Made by a program: the position numbers and the translations under genes | Shown: positions 48,756-59,252 of the stretch, in pieces | Layout: every line of letters starts with the position of its first letter | Position numbering within the stretch: the first letter of the stretch is position 1 | Notes under the pieces: generated by a model | Database searches by the model: none | The model's input: only the letters and a program-made list of their open reading frames with translations | What the model was told of the DNA's origin: nothing | NCBI GenBank assembly: GCA_022820545.1 | Contig: JAJEFG010000039.1 | Location: 58,872 to 122,871, forward strand | Direction: 5' to 3' | Source of the DNA: Acidobacteriota bacterium | GTDB lineage: Bacteria > Acidobacteriota > Vicinamibacteria > Marinacidobacterales > Marinacidobacteraceae | Length of the DNA: 64,000 nt

Positions 48756-48942
48756 TCAACAGCCTGTGGAGAAAGTGGCGTGAGTGCCGAGAACGGCGAG
48801 GCGCCCGGCTGACAAGGCGCGTGAGGGAGGAATACCGGGTGTATTCCGACCGAAACGCAACGCAGAACGCCTCAAAGAGGCGCGGTTCAGCCGGGATGCA
48901 TCGCTGTTCGAATGCCGCGTGACTTTTTCCACAGGCTGTTGA
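48756..48942. mobile_element. MITE-like element with 21-bp terminal inverted repeats
   Basis: TCAACAGCCTGTGGAGAAAGT (48756-48776) versus ACTTTTTCCACAGGCTGTTGA (48922-48942), one mismatch; no transposase ORF inside. Confidence 0.6.
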
Positions 48943-49084
48943 CGCCCGGCTCGCGGTCTATCTGCGTCCGCGAACTCTCCGCAGTCCGAGCGACCTTACC
49001 GGAACCGCTCGCCGGGATCGACTCCGCGGAAGGAGTCGGCGTACACCGGGGCCCACAACCCCTGCGGCCCGGTGTCCGGGTGGA

Positions 49085-49309
49085 CTAGCTCGAGTGCTTG
49101 TCCACGAGTTTCCCGATCCCTCGCAGCGTCGTGCATCCGGCGCAGTCACCGGCGGTCAGCGAGAGACCGAAGTCACTGTTGACAACCTTCATGAACGCAA
49201 CGGCGTCCACCGAGGAAACTCCGGAGTCGGCGAATTGCGTGTCCAGGTCGGGGGTCCGGCCAAATTGTTCCTGGGCGAGTTCCGTAAGGCGCTGTTCGGT
49301 TGCAGTCAT
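49085..49309 (-). CDS. Free-standing acyl carrier protein
   Basis: 74 aa; TEQRLTELAQEQFG...FADSGVSSVDAVAFMKVVNSDFGLSL, phosphopantetheine Ser in SGVSSVDAV. Confidence 0.8.
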   Translation of the reverse strand: MTATEQRLTELAQEQFGRTPDLDTQFADSGVSSVDAVAFMKVVNSDFGLSLTAGDCAGCTTLRGIGKLVDKHSS

Positions 49310-49450
49310 GTGCAGTTCTCCTTGGCGCGGCGAAGTATCACACAGGCGGCAAACGAATCGCGCAACGATCTGCCGGCGCGCGGACAAGGGCTCCCACGCA
49401 GTCCGGGTACCAGGGCCTTACCCGCCAGGACGCCATCCCTTCAAACGGGA

Positions 49451-50704
49451 TCAGGCGGACATCCCCCGCGCCGCGATCGGCCACACCGCCTCCACCAGCC
49501 CGCCGCGGACCACGTACATCCGGTCGTAGAGGTTCACCACCGGGTCGCAGTGGGAGACGATGAGCTCCAGCTTGTCCCCGACCTGGTAGATCCGGCTCGG
49601 GTCCTCGTAGCGGATCGTGCCGAACTCGTCGGATCCTGACGTGTAGCTCATCCCGCTCTCGCCCTTGACGATCGCCCAGGGCCGGTTGATGGTGCAGGCC
49701 TTGGCGCCGGCATCGGTGGTGGCGCGGCCCTCGTACTGGGCGTTCAGGACGGTCGCCAGGATCGTCAGCGACGGCTGGAAGTCCGTGTATACGTCCGGAT
49801 CGGTGGCGCCGCCGATTTCGAGGTACTGGGCGTCCATGAAGACGTAGCTCCCGCACTGGACATCCGTGAATCCGGGCGTCTCGTGGTCGATGTTGTAGCT
49901 GCCGGTCCCCCCGCCGCTGAAGATGCCGGTGTCGAGCCCGGAGGCCTTCATCCGTTCGCAGGTGTCGGCCGCCGCCGCCAGCCGCCCCAGTGTCTGCGCC
50001 TTGCGCTTCTCGAAACCCTTGACGTGCTGCGAGCCGCCGTCGTAGCAGAGGATGCCGCGCAGCGTCAGGCCCGGAAGCCGGTCCACGAGCTGCGCCAGCT
50101 GGAGTGCCGGTTCTCCGGGCGTGATCCCGGTCCGGTGGCCGCCCGGGTCCACGTCCACGGTGACGTCGGCGGTGATCCCCGCCGCCACCGCCGCCTCCGA
50201 GAGGGCGCGCGCGTTCTCCTCGGTGTCGGTCGTCTGGATGAAGCCCGGGCACTGTTTCCTGAGCCCCATCGCACGGCGGATCTTGAACGGGGTCACGTTG
50301 CTCGTCGTCAGGAGCAGCCGGTCGATTCCGTGATCGAAGAGCGCCTGCGCCTCGCTGACCTTTGCTACCGAGATGCCCAGCGCCCCGGCTTCCAGTTGCA
50401 GCCGGGCGATCGCCGGGCACTTGTGGGTCTTGGCGTGAGGACGCGGCGCGATGCCGTTTTCGCGCGTCGCCCGCGCCATGGTGGCGATGTTCGCCTCCAG
50501 CGCGTCGAGGTCCACGACCAGCGCCGGAGTGTCGAGATCCCACATGGAAATCCCGAACTCCGCGACCTCGCGGCCGGCGGCGCGGGCCTCGATCTCGGCG
50601 CCGGTCAGACCTTTCGCGCCTCGAGGGGAGAGCACGGCCGCGGAGGCGCCGGCGGCGCCAAGGAAACTGCGTCGGGACAGGCTTTGGGATGGGGCGTTCA
50701 TCAT
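49451..50704 (-). CDS. DSD1-family PLP enzyme (D-threonine aldolase/alanine racemase N-terminal fold), Tat signal
   Basis: SRRSFLGAAGA; DLDTPALVVDLDALEANIATMA, RPHAKTHKCPAIARLQ, GGGTGSYN. Confidence 0.9.
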   Translation of the reverse strand: MMNAPSQSLSRRSFLGAAGASAAVLSPRGAKGLTGAEIEARAAGREVAEFGISMWDLDTPALVVDLDALEANIATMARATRENGIAPRPHAKTHKCPAIARLQLEAGALGISVAKVSEAQALFDHGIDRLLLTTSNVTPFKIRRAMGLRKQCPGFIQTTDTEENARALSEAAVAAGITADVTVDVDPGGHRTGITPGEPALQLAQLVDRLPGLTLRGILCYDGGSQHVKGFEKRKAQTLGRLAAAADTCERMKASGLDTGIFSGGGTGSYNIDHETPGFTDVQCGSYVFMDAQYLEIGGATDPDVYTDFQPSLTILATVLNAQYEGRATTDAGAKACTINRPWAIVKGESGMSYTSGSDEFGTIRYEDPSRIYQVGDKLELIVSHCDPVVNLYDRMYVVRGGLVEAVWPIAARGMSA

Positions 50705-50755
50705 CCGGCGTTTGTACCACCCGCCCGGTAGCGCCGGCGAGCGGGATTCCGTAAC

Positions 50756-52399
50756 ATGGCGAGCCCCATGCGCTCTGCTGCCGCGGTTGCGGTCATTTCG
50801 TTCGTCGGGCTGTCCGGCGCCGCGGAAGCGGAAGACGGCATCCCGGTAAAGAGTCCCCTCGTCGAGGCGGCGTGCGGCAGTTGCCACGCGACCGATGACG
50901 CCGGCCGGATGTCCCGGATCTCCTGGCAGCGGAAGTCGGCGGAGGGCTGGCAGATCACGGTGATCCGCATGATCCGGACGGGCAACATCAGCCTCGGTGC
51001 GGAAGAGGCGCGGGACGTGGTCCGCTACCTCACGGACAACCACGGCCTCGCTCCCGACGAGGAGCGTCCCTACTTCTATCTCGCGGAACAACGGCCCCAC
51101 CAGGAAACCTTCGCCGAGGACGAGGCGCTGCTCAAGGAGACCTGCTCGCGGTGCCACCTCACCGCCCGCTTCCGCACCCAGCGGCGGGCCGCCGCGGAGT
51201 GGGACCTGCTGAAGGGGATGCACGTCGGCTACTTCCCCAGGATCGAGGGCCAGACCTTCCGCGGGGAAACACCCGAAGAGGGTTGGGCCGTCGACCGGGT
51301 CCTCGACCAGCTCAAGGAGAAGTACCCCTTCGAAACCACGGCCTGGCGCTCCTACCGCGCCAAGGGGCCGGGGCCGGGCATCGCTGGACGCTGGTTCTTC
51401 CGGGGCTCCCAGCCGGGAAGCGGGCCGATCGGCGGCATCGTGGAGTTCCGGCCGGATGACGGACCCCCGGGGAACTACGGCTACGAGGCGAACCTGGTCC
51501 ACGCCGACGGCACCGCCGAGCGCCGGCTGGGCGCCGGAGTGCTGTACGGCGGGTTCTCGTTCCGCGGCCGGGCCCAGGGAGACCGCCTGGAGCAACGCCG
51601 CGCGGCGCTCATGCTTTCCGACGATGGCCAGACGCTCACCGGCCGGCTCTTCAGCGGCCGGTTCGGGGAGGACGGACTGGACGTCACGCTGACCCGCGCC
51701 GCGGCCGGCGTCCAGGTCGCCGCCGCCTGGCCACGTGCCGGACGGACGGGAACCACGGCCGCCGGGGTCCGGATCCTGGGTGCCGGCTTCGGCGAGGACG
51801 CGGCCGCCTCGCTCGACTTCGGCGCCGGCGTGACCGTCGAAAACGCCCGGCGGGTTTCCGAGATGGAGTTGCTGGTGGACCTCCGGATCGACGACGCGGC
51901 GCCGCTCGGCTACCGCGACGTCTCCGCGGGCGGCATCCGACTCGTGGACGGCTTCGCGGTCCACGACGGCGTGGACTACATCCGCGTCTCCCCCGAGATG
52001 GCGCTTTCCCGGGTCGGCGGCGCCGTGGCACCGAAACAGTTCGTCCAGTTCGAGGCGAGCGGCTGGCACCGCGGCCCCGACGACGCACCGCTCACCGGCG
52101 ACGACCTCGCGCTCGGGCCGGTCGAGGTCACCTGGACCACCGAGGAGTACTTCATCCGCGACGAGGACGCCGACACCCGCTTCGTGGGCAACATCGACGA
52201 ACGCGGCCTGTTCACCCCCGGCCTCGACGGCCCGAATCCGGAGCGCGAACTCATGGCCGACAACATGGGAGACGTCTGGGTGGTCGCCGAACACCGGGAT
52301 CCGGAGAGCGGCGAGACGCTCCGCGACCGCGCCCGCCTGGTCGTCTCTCCTCCCGTTTTCCTCTACTGGGACCTCTTCCCGCAGCGCGCCGAACAATGA
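50756..52399 (+). CDS. qhpA: Quinohemoprotein amine dehydrogenase alpha subunit
   Basis: Two CxxCH haem c motifs (CGSCH, CSRCH), QHNDH alpha-like domains, operon with qhpD/C/B. Confidence 0.92.
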   Translation: MASPMRSAAAVAVISFVGLSGAAEAEDGIPVKSPLVEAACGSCHATDDAGRMSRISWQRKSAEGWQITVIRMIRTGNISLGAEEARDVVRYLTDNHGLAPDEERPYFYLAEQRPHQETFAEDEALLKETCSRCHLTARFRTQRRAAAEWDLLKGMHVGYFPRIEGQTFRGETPEEGWAVDRVLDQLKEKYPFETTAWRSYRAKGPGPGIAGRWFFRGSQPGSGPIGGIVEFRPDDGPPGNYGYEANLVHADGTAERRLGAGVLYGGFSFRGRAQGDRLEQRRAALMLSDDGQTLTGRLFSGRFGEDGLDVTLTRAAAGVQVAAAWPRAGRTGTTAAGVRILGAGFGEDAAASLDFGAGVTVENARRVSEMELLVDLRIDDAAPLGYRDVSAGGIRLVDGFAVHDGVDYIRVSPEMALSRVGGAVAPKQFVQFEASGWHRGPDDAPLTGDDLALGPVEVTWTTEEYFIRDEDADTRFVGNIDERGLFTPGLDGPNPERELMADNMGDVWVVAEHRDPESGETLRDRARLVVSPPVFLYWDLFPQRAEQ

Positions 52400-53838
52400 C
52401 CGTTCCCGAGACCTCGCCGACCCTCGTCGAAGCGACCCAGATGCATCGCTTCTCCGGCGGCGAGCGCCGTTACGCGTTCCTGGTGCCGTCCTCCATGATC
52501 TTCGAGCTGGACGAGACCAGCGAACGGGTGCTCGACCGCCTCGCGGGGGGACCGAAGCCCCCGGCGGACGTCGTCGATTCGGCCGAGGAAGAGGCCGCGC
52601 TTCGCGAGCTGGCCGGCGTCGGCGCCGTCGCCCGCCAGGGTGCGCCCCTCATTCCGATCGGGGGCCTCCAGGAAGTCGATGGCCCGCCGCCGATCCGGAC
52701 CGTGGTGCTCAACGTCACGAACTCGTGCAACCTGGCCTGCCGCTACTGCTACGAATACGGCGACGACCGCATCGCCGAAGCGGAAGTTCCGCTGGCCATG
52801 ACCGAAGAGGTCGCGCGCCAGTCGGTGGACCGGCTGATCGCCGATTCCGGAGAGGCGAAGGACCTCCAGGTCACCTTCTTCGGCGGCGAGACGCTGCTCA
52901 ACTGGCGGGTGATCCGTCCCACCGTCGAATACGCCCGGGAGCAGGCGCAACAGGCGGGCAAGCGGGTGGACTTCAGCCTCACGACGAACGCCACGCTCCT
53001 CACCCGCGAGGTTTCGCAGTGGATCGCGGACAACGGGATCGGGGTCACGATCTCGGTTGACGGCGACAAGCAGTTTCAGGACTCCATGCGGGTGTACAAG
53101 AGCGGGATGGGCAGCTACGACGTCATCGCCCCCCGGATCGCCGAGTTCCTGAAGCTGCAGAAACGTCCGGTCGGCGCCCGGGTGACCGTCACCTCGAAGA
53201 ACCTCGACGTGCCCCGCATCTTCGAACACCTCATGGGGCTCGGGTTCTACGAGGTCGGATTCGCCCCGGTGACCTCCTCTCCCGATCAGGACTACGCCCT
53301 CGGCGAAGACGGATTCGACGAACTTCTGGACCAGTTCCGGGATCTCGCCGACGATTACGTGGAAGCAGCCACCGAGGGGCGCTACCTCGGGTTTTCGAAC
53401 CTCAGCGACCTGCTCGGTGAAATCCACGAGGGCGTGAGCAAGGCCTATCCGTGCGGCGCCGGACTCGGGCTCGTGGGGGTCGCGCCCGGCGGCGAAGTCG
53501 GCCTCTGCCACCGGTTCGCCGGGTCCGGCGACCATGATCTCGGCCACGTGGCCACCGGAATCGACGACGAAAAGCGGGCCGAGCACCTGCAGAAGGCGCA
53601 CATCGACGCCCGCACCGACTGCAGCCAGTGCTGGGTCCGCAGCCTCTGCTCCGGGGGCTGTTACCACGAGGCGCAGGTCCGCTACGGCGACCGCTTCCGC
53701 CCCAACCTCCACTATTGCGACTGGATCCGCGACTGGACGGCGCTCGGCCTTTCGGCGTACGGGCGTATCCTTGACCGGAATCCCCGCTTCCTGACCCGCT
53801 TCGAGGGCATGGTTCGGGTCGAGAGCCCGACGCCCTAG
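52396..53838 (+). CDS. qhpD: Radical SAM/SPASM maturase QhpD
   Basis: NVTNSCNLACRYCYEYG; SPASM CSQCWVRSLCSGGCYHEA; start overlaps qhpA stop. Confidence 0.93.
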   Translation: MTVPETSPTLVEATQMHRFSGGERRYAFLVPSSMIFELDETSERVLDRLAGGPKPPADVVDSAEEEAALRELAGVGAVARQGAPLIPIGGLQEVDGPPPIRTVVLNVTNSCNLACRYCYEYGDDRIAEAEVPLAMTEEVARQSVDRLIADSGEAKDLQVTFFGGETLLNWRVIRPTVEYAREQAQQAGKRVDFSLTTNATLLTREVSQWIADNGIGVTISVDGDKQFQDSMRVYKSGMGSYDVIAPRIAEFLKLQKRPVGARVTVTSKNLDVPRIFEHLMGLGFYEVGFAPVTSSPDQDYALGEDGFDELLDQFRDLADDYVEAATEGRYLGFSNLSDLLGEIHEGVSKAYPCGAGLGLVGVAPGGEVGLCHRFAGSGDHDLGHVATGIDDEKRAEHLQKAHIDARTDCSQCWVRSLCSGGCYHEAQVRYGDRFRPNLHYCDWIRDWTALGLSAYGRILDRNPRFLTRFEGMVRVESPTP

Positions 53839-53847
53839 GAGACAGCC

Positions 53848-54174
53848 ATGAAACACCTCTCCCCCAAGAACCTCAAGGCGCGCTTCGCTACCGAGTGGCT
53901 GGAAGGCGGCGGCGCGGCGCGCGCCACCGCCGACGACCCCGGACCCCACTACCCGTCGGGCTGCACCACCATCTTCTCGCCGGGCTGGGAGGTGGACTCG
54001 ACGGGCGGGACCGCCGCCCTCTGCCAGCCCATGGAGCGGGACCTCTACGACTGCTACAAGACCTGCTACTGGCCCGCCCAGGTGCCCGACTACCTCAACA
54101 ACAGTCCCGACTGGCACAAGAACTGTGCGGCCGCCGTGCAGGACTGGCGGGAGATCGATCTGGTCTTCCCCTGA
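53848..54174 (+). CDS. qhpC: Quinohemoprotein amine dehydrogenase gamma subunit (CTQ precursor peptide)
   Basis: GCTTIFSPGWEVDSTGGTAALCQPMERDLYDCYKTCYWPAQVPD: Cys/Glu, Cys/Asp and Cys/Trp crosslink residues retained. Confidence 0.93.
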   Translation: MKHLSPKNLKARFATEWLEGGGAARATADDPGPHYPSGCTTIFSPGWEVDSTGGTAALCQPMERDLYDCYKTCYWPAQVPDYLNNSPDWHKNCAAAVQDWREIDLVFP

Positions 54175-54221
54175 GGCGCAGTTCCCCCCTGGTTCCAACA
54201 ACCACCCCGAGTTCCAGTCCA

Positions 54222-55291
54222 TGATCCGGCGGCTCCTCCTCGCGCCTGGCCTGGCCGTGCTCCTGGCCGGAACCGCGGCCGGACAGGACGCGGACAGGTT
54301 CCTGGCGGGGATCTGGCCGGACGAACTCATCACCTTCGACCAGGAGTCCCTGACGTTCGAGAAGGTCGGGAACCTGCGGCACGGCGCCGCCACCAACAAC
54401 AACTGGACCGCCGACGGCCGCTATCTCGCCATCGTGACCGGCCGGATGGAGACCGTCGAAGTCTTCGACGCCGCCGAGATGGCAGTCGTGGACGACTTCC
54501 GGCTCAGCACGGTGGGCACCCGCATCCGCTTCATGAGCGCGACCCCGGGGCCGGGCGCCCGGCGAATCTACCTGGTCCCCGTCGTGGTGGACCTCGAGCC
54601 CGACCGCTTCCTTCACAAGACGCCGTCGGAGATCTGGGTCTTCGACCGCGAAGCGCGCGAAGTCACCCACCGGATCCCGCTCGGCGGCGCCGACGACTGG
54701 CGTCCCAACATCTACTTCAGCCCGGACGGCGCTTCGGTGTTCCTGGTGAACGACCAGATCGTGGAACTCGACGCGGAAACGTTCGAGGAAACGGACCGGA
54801 TCGAACTGGACCAGCCGCTCGCTCCCGGCTACGGCGGGGTTCGCGGCCACTCGCTCGACGAGGTGGAACCGGGCCGGCTCTTCGGGGTCTACCGGACCGT
54901 GGAACCCCGCCAGGGGATGGAACTCTTCGGCCTGCTGGAGATCCGGCTGCCGGAAAAGACCTTCAGCCACTACGAGGTGGGCCCCCAGATGCGGCTCGCC
55001 CGTTTCGCGCTCTCGCCCGACGGCAAGCGCGGCTACGCGGGACTGAGCGACGCGGCGGTGATCGACATGGAGAGCCGGCAGGTGATCCTGCGCAAGAAGG
55101 GCTTCGAGCGGGGCCGCACCAACATCTCGATGATCGTCTCGGCGGACGGGAAGCGCCTCTTCGTGTCGGGCGTCGGGGACACCATGTACGTCTACGACGC
55201 CGCGACCCTTGAGCCGGAGACCCAGATCTTCGCGGGCGGCGACTTCATGATCCCGCCGCAACCGATCCGCTACCGCGCCGCCGGGAACTGA
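54222..55291 (+). CDS. qhpB: Quinohemoprotein amine dehydrogenase beta subunit (propeller)
   Basis: Signal peptide; propeller repeats; position in operon. Confidence 0.85.
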
Positions 55292-55328
55292 GCAGCGATC
55301 GCCGGGAATCCCCGCATGACCCATCGTC

Positions 55329-57017
55329 ATGCGTGAAAGCGGCGCGCTGACCCGGCCCCCCGACATTTACCGGCGCGCGTTCCGCCTGACGCTTCCCTAC
55401 TGGCGGAAACTCTCGGGAGTCCTCCTCCTCTCCCTGCTGGCCGGACTGCCCGGCCAGCTCTGGCCGCTGCTCCTGGTCCCGCTGCTCGACGACGCCCTGC
55501 TCGGCGGCAACTTCGGACTCCTGCTCCAGCTCGCGGCGCTGATGGTCGTGATGCAGGTCGGCGGCCTGGTGCTGACCTCGTACACCGGCTACCGCTACGT
55601 GGGCCTGTCGGCGCGCGCCCTGTTCGATCTGCGTCTGACGGTGTACCGGCGGCTCCAACAGCTCTCGCCCCGTTTCTTCGCGGGCGCCCGCACCGGGGAT
55701 CTCCTGTCCCGGCTCAACACCGACGTATCCGAACTGCAGCGCACCGCCGGCGACCTGCTGCTGTCGCTCACCCAGAACGTGGTGGGGCTCGTGGTCGCCC
55801 TGGTACTCGTGCTGGCGCTTGCGCCGGCGCTGCTCGTGCCGGCGCTGCTGGTCCTGCCCTTCGCCGCCATCGCGCTGACGCGTCTCCGCACCCGGGTGAC
55901 CGACGAGAACCGCCGGCTGCGCGAGGCCGGGGCGTCGGTCGGCAGCGCCCTCGTCGAGTCCGTCCTGGGGATGCGGCAGACGGTCGCCTTCCGGCAGGAA
56001 GAGCGGGAGGCAGAGCGTTTCCGCGGCGAGAACGACCGCTTCATCAACGCGCTGCTCAGGGCGCGGCGGACGACCTACGTGGCTTCCGGAATCCCGGCGT
56101 CGCTGGTCTCGATCGCCGGGGCCGCGGCGTTCCTCTACGGGGGCTACCAGGTGATCCAGGGGAACCTCACCCTGGGCACGCTGGGGGCGGCGATGACCTA
56201 CCAGATGCGCCTCTTCGGCCCGGTGCAGGGTCTCCTGGGTCAGTACCTCGGGCTGCGCGCCGCCCGGGCGTCGTTCGAGCGGGTGTTCGAACTGCTGGAC
56301 GAACCCCCCGGCGTCGAGGACCCGGCGCATCCGGTCCCGGCTTCGAGGCCGCGGGGACCGCTCCGCATCGAGTCCGTTTCCCTGTCGTACGGCAGGGAGG
56401 AAAAGCCGGTGCTCGACGGGGTCTCGCTGACGCTTCCCGAGACGTCGCTCACCGTGCTGGTCGGCCCGAGCGGGGTGGGAAAGACCACGCTCTCGGATCT
56501 GATCCTGCGGCGCCTCGATCCGGACCGGGGCGGCGTCTCCTGGGCCGGCGCGGACATCCGGCGGCTTTCCCTTGCCGATCTCCGGAGCGGGATCGCGGTC
56601 GTGGAGCAGGATCCCTTCCTCTGGCACGCGCCGATCGCCGAGAACATCCGCTATGGGCGGCCCACGGCCGAGGACTCCGAGATTGCGGAGGCGGTCCGCC
56701 TCGCGGCGCTCGACGGTTTCGTCACGGATCTTCCGGAAGGTCTTTCCACGGTCGTCGGGGAGCGCGGCCAGCAGCTCTCGGCCGGCCAGCGACAGCGGAT
56801 CGCCATCGCGCGCGCGGTTCTCGCCGATCCGGCTCTCATCCTGCTGGATGAGCCGAGCTCGGCGCTCGACGCGGAGACGGAGGCACTCCTGATCGAGCGC
56901 CTCGTTCCCTGGCTGAAGCGCCGGACCGCGCTCGTGATGACCCACCGGCGCGCGCTCGTCGAAGCGGCCGATCACGTCTTCGCGCTCCGCGACGGCCGCA
57001 TCGAGGCTGCGAACTGA
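55329..57017 (+). CDS. qhpF: ABC exporter (QhpF-like)
   Basis: ABC TM plus NBD (VGPSGVGKTT, LSAGQRQR); position in qhp operon. Confidence 0.8.
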   Translation: MRESGALTRPPDIYRRAFRLTLPYWRKLSGVLLLSLLAGLPGQLWPLLLVPLLDDALLGGNFGLLLQLAALMVVMQVGGLVLTSYTGYRYVGLSARALFDLRLTVYRRLQQLSPRFFAGARTGDLLSRLNTDVSELQRTAGDLLLSLTQNVVGLVVALVLVLALAPALLVPALLVLPFAAIALTRLRTRVTDENRRLREAGASVGSALVESVLGMRQTVAFRQEEREAERFRGENDRFINALLRARRTTYVASGIPASLVSIAGAAAFLYGGYQVIQGNLTLGTLGAAMTYQMRLFGPVQGLLGQYLGLRAARASFERVFELLDEPPGVEDPAHPVPASRPRGPLRIESVSLSYGREEKPVLDGVSLTLPETSLTVLVGPSGVGKTTLSDLILRRLDPDRGGVSWAGADIRRLSLADLRSGIAVVEQDPFLWHAPIAENIRYGRPTAEDSEIAEAVRLAALDGFVTDLPEGLSTVVGERGQQLSAGQRQRIAIARAVLADPALILLDEPSSALDAETEALLIERLVPWLKRRTALVMTHRRALVEAADHVFALRDGRIEAAN

Positions 57018-57033
57018 CGGCGACGCAACCGAA

Positions 57034-57723
57034 ATGCTGCGGATCGCGATCCTGGACACGGGAATCAACCCCGCCCACCGCCAGGTGGGCCCGGTGGCGG
57101 GCGGGGTCCGGATCTCCTGGGTCGACGGCCGCGCGCGCCTCACCGGCGACCGGCGCGCCGACTGGATCGACGAGATCGGGCACGGGACCGCGGTGGCGGC
57201 GACCGTCTGCGACGGCCTGCCGCCCGAGGCCTTCACGCTGCTCTCGGTGCGCGTCTTCGGGCGCCGGGCGGACGCCCCGCCCCACTGTCTGGCGGCGGGC
57301 ATTCGCTGGGCGGTGGAGAACGAGGCCGCCATCGTCAATCTGAGTGCCGGAGTGCCGGTGGGCAGCGATCCGGAGGGCGAGAACGTCCTGCGGGACGCGT
57401 GGACCAGGGCCGGGGAGGCGGGAATCACGCTGGTGGCGCCGCGATCGGGCCGGGGTTCCCTCCTCGTTCCGGGTTCGCTGGCGTCGGTTCGGGGCGCCGT
57501 GGGCGTCGAGGCGGACGCGGAACTTGCCTACGGCGAGCTGGCCCGGCGCGGCGGGGTGCTGGTCGCCCCTCCCTGGGCCCGGCCACTGCCGCCGCTGCCG
57601 CGGGAGAAGAACTTCTCGGGGGTGAGCTTCGCGGTCGCCGCGGTCACGAACCGCGTGGCGAGTGTGCGTCTCGGTGTGGCCACCGACGGATTCCCCCCCG
57701 TCGAGCCGGACCCCGCTTCCTGA
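57034..57723 (+). CDS. qhpE: Subtilisin-like protease (QhpE-like)
   Basis: LRIAILDTGINPAH, IGHGTAVAATV, NFSGVSFAVAAVTN; position in qhp operon. Confidence 0.8.
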   Translation: MLRIAILDTGINPAHRQVGPVAGGVRISWVDGRARLTGDRRADWIDEIGHGTAVAATVCDGLPPEAFTLLSVRVFGRRADAPPHCLAAGIRWAVENEAAIVNLSAGVPVGSDPEGENVLRDAWTRAGEAGITLVAPRSGRGSLLVPGSLASVRGAVGVEADAELAYGELARRGGVLVAPPWARPLPPLPREKNFSGVSFAVAAVTNRVASVRLGVATDGFPPVEPDPAS

Positions 57724-57732
57724 TTCCCGGGT

Positions 57733-59230
57733 TCACTCCCAACCGAACGCGTCCCGGATGATGCCGTGGACCCGGGTGTTCTCCCCGACGCCGAGTACTC
57801 CGTCGGCCCCGGGCCCGTAACCGAGGAGCAGCACCGGCTCCGAGGTGTGGCCTCCCGTGGACCAGACGACCTGCGTGTGGTTCGCCAGTTTCCGGGCGGC
57901 CAGCGCCACGGGGACGGTGGACGCATCGAGGTAGTAGGTCGCAAAGTCACGGGGCGCGGGAGTCTCGGCGTTGAGCTGTTCCGCGAGATCGGCGGCCTCC
58001 TCCTCGGTGAGCCGGATTCCCGTCGCCTCCTCGATCACCGCGAGCACCGAGTCCACGGTCGCCGGGGAGGAGACCTCCGGCATCGCCTCGATCAGGGAGC
58101 GGCGCTGCGCGGCGAGCAGTTCCAGGTGCCGCGTTCCGGCCATCTCCGGGCCGGCCGCGTAGTCCGGGAACACGGTCTCCGGGAGGGGACCCGGTCCGCC
58201 AGGACCGTAGGTGAACGAAAAGCCCCCGGTCCCGTGATCGGCGGTCACCAGTACCAGGGTGTCCTCGCGAGTCCGCGCGAAGTCGAAACCGACCCCGACC
58301 GCCTCGTCGTAGTCCAGGATCTCGGCCAGCATCGCACCGGCGTCGTTGTCGTGTCCGGCGTAGTCGATCAGGCCGCCTTCGACCACGAGGAAGAAACCCT
58401 CCTCATTGCCCTCGAGCGAAGCGATCGCGGCGCCGGTGAGTTCGGCCAGGGCGGGCACCGAATCGTCGAGTCCTTCCCACGACCGGTCAAGCACATAGGG
58501 GAGGTGGCTCGCCGCGAAGATCCCCACCAGCCGCTCGGCGCCGCGGGCCGCCTGCAGGCTGGCGCGATCGCCCACGACGGTGTAGCCGCGGACCTCCGCT
58601 TCCGCGATCAGGTTGCGGTCGTCACTCCGGTTCGAGGCGCCGTCGGTTTCCCCGGGCAGACCGGGAACGCTGTCCCCGACGTTCGTTCCCTGCGGGACCA
58701 TCGCCCGGCCCCCGCCCCCGAGCAGCACTTCCACCTCGGGTTCGTCGAAGAGTTGATCGGCAAGCTCCGGCTCGGGGACGTAGCGCGATCTGGCGTGGAC
58801 CTTGAAGGCTGCCGGGGTCGCGTGGGTAAGGCGCATGTTCGCGACGAGTCCGGTCGCGAGGCGGCGCTCCTCCGCCCACTCCAGAATGGTCGGGATCGGC
58901 TCGGCGGTTTCCGGATCGACGCTCAGCGTCTCGGTGAGCGCCCCCTTGCCGGTAGCCATCTGGGTGGCGGCGGCGGCGGAATCGGTGGTGATCCGGTCGA
59001 AGGAGAAGGGGATCGCATACCCGGCGCTCCCCGCATTCGCCAACTCGGTCATCCGCAGCGGCCGGCCCTCGATTTCGGAGGCGTAGGCCAATCCCAGCGC
59101 GAGCTGGTTCATCCCGAACCCGTCCCCGATGAAGAGGATGACGTTCCTCGCCCGCTGCGGCTCCGGCGGCGGCGCACACCCGGCCCCCGCCAGTCCGAGG
59201 ACGAGGACGGTGGGGGAAAGGATCGCGGCG
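57733..59230 (-). CDS. Alkaline phosphatase lipoprotein (start uncertain)
   Basis: NVILFIGDGFGMNQ, DRITTDSAAAATQMATGKG, GGLIDYAGHDNDAG, LVTADHGTGGFSF. Confidence 0.9.
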
Positions 59231-59252
59231 AAGGAAGGCCGGCTGCTGCGAC

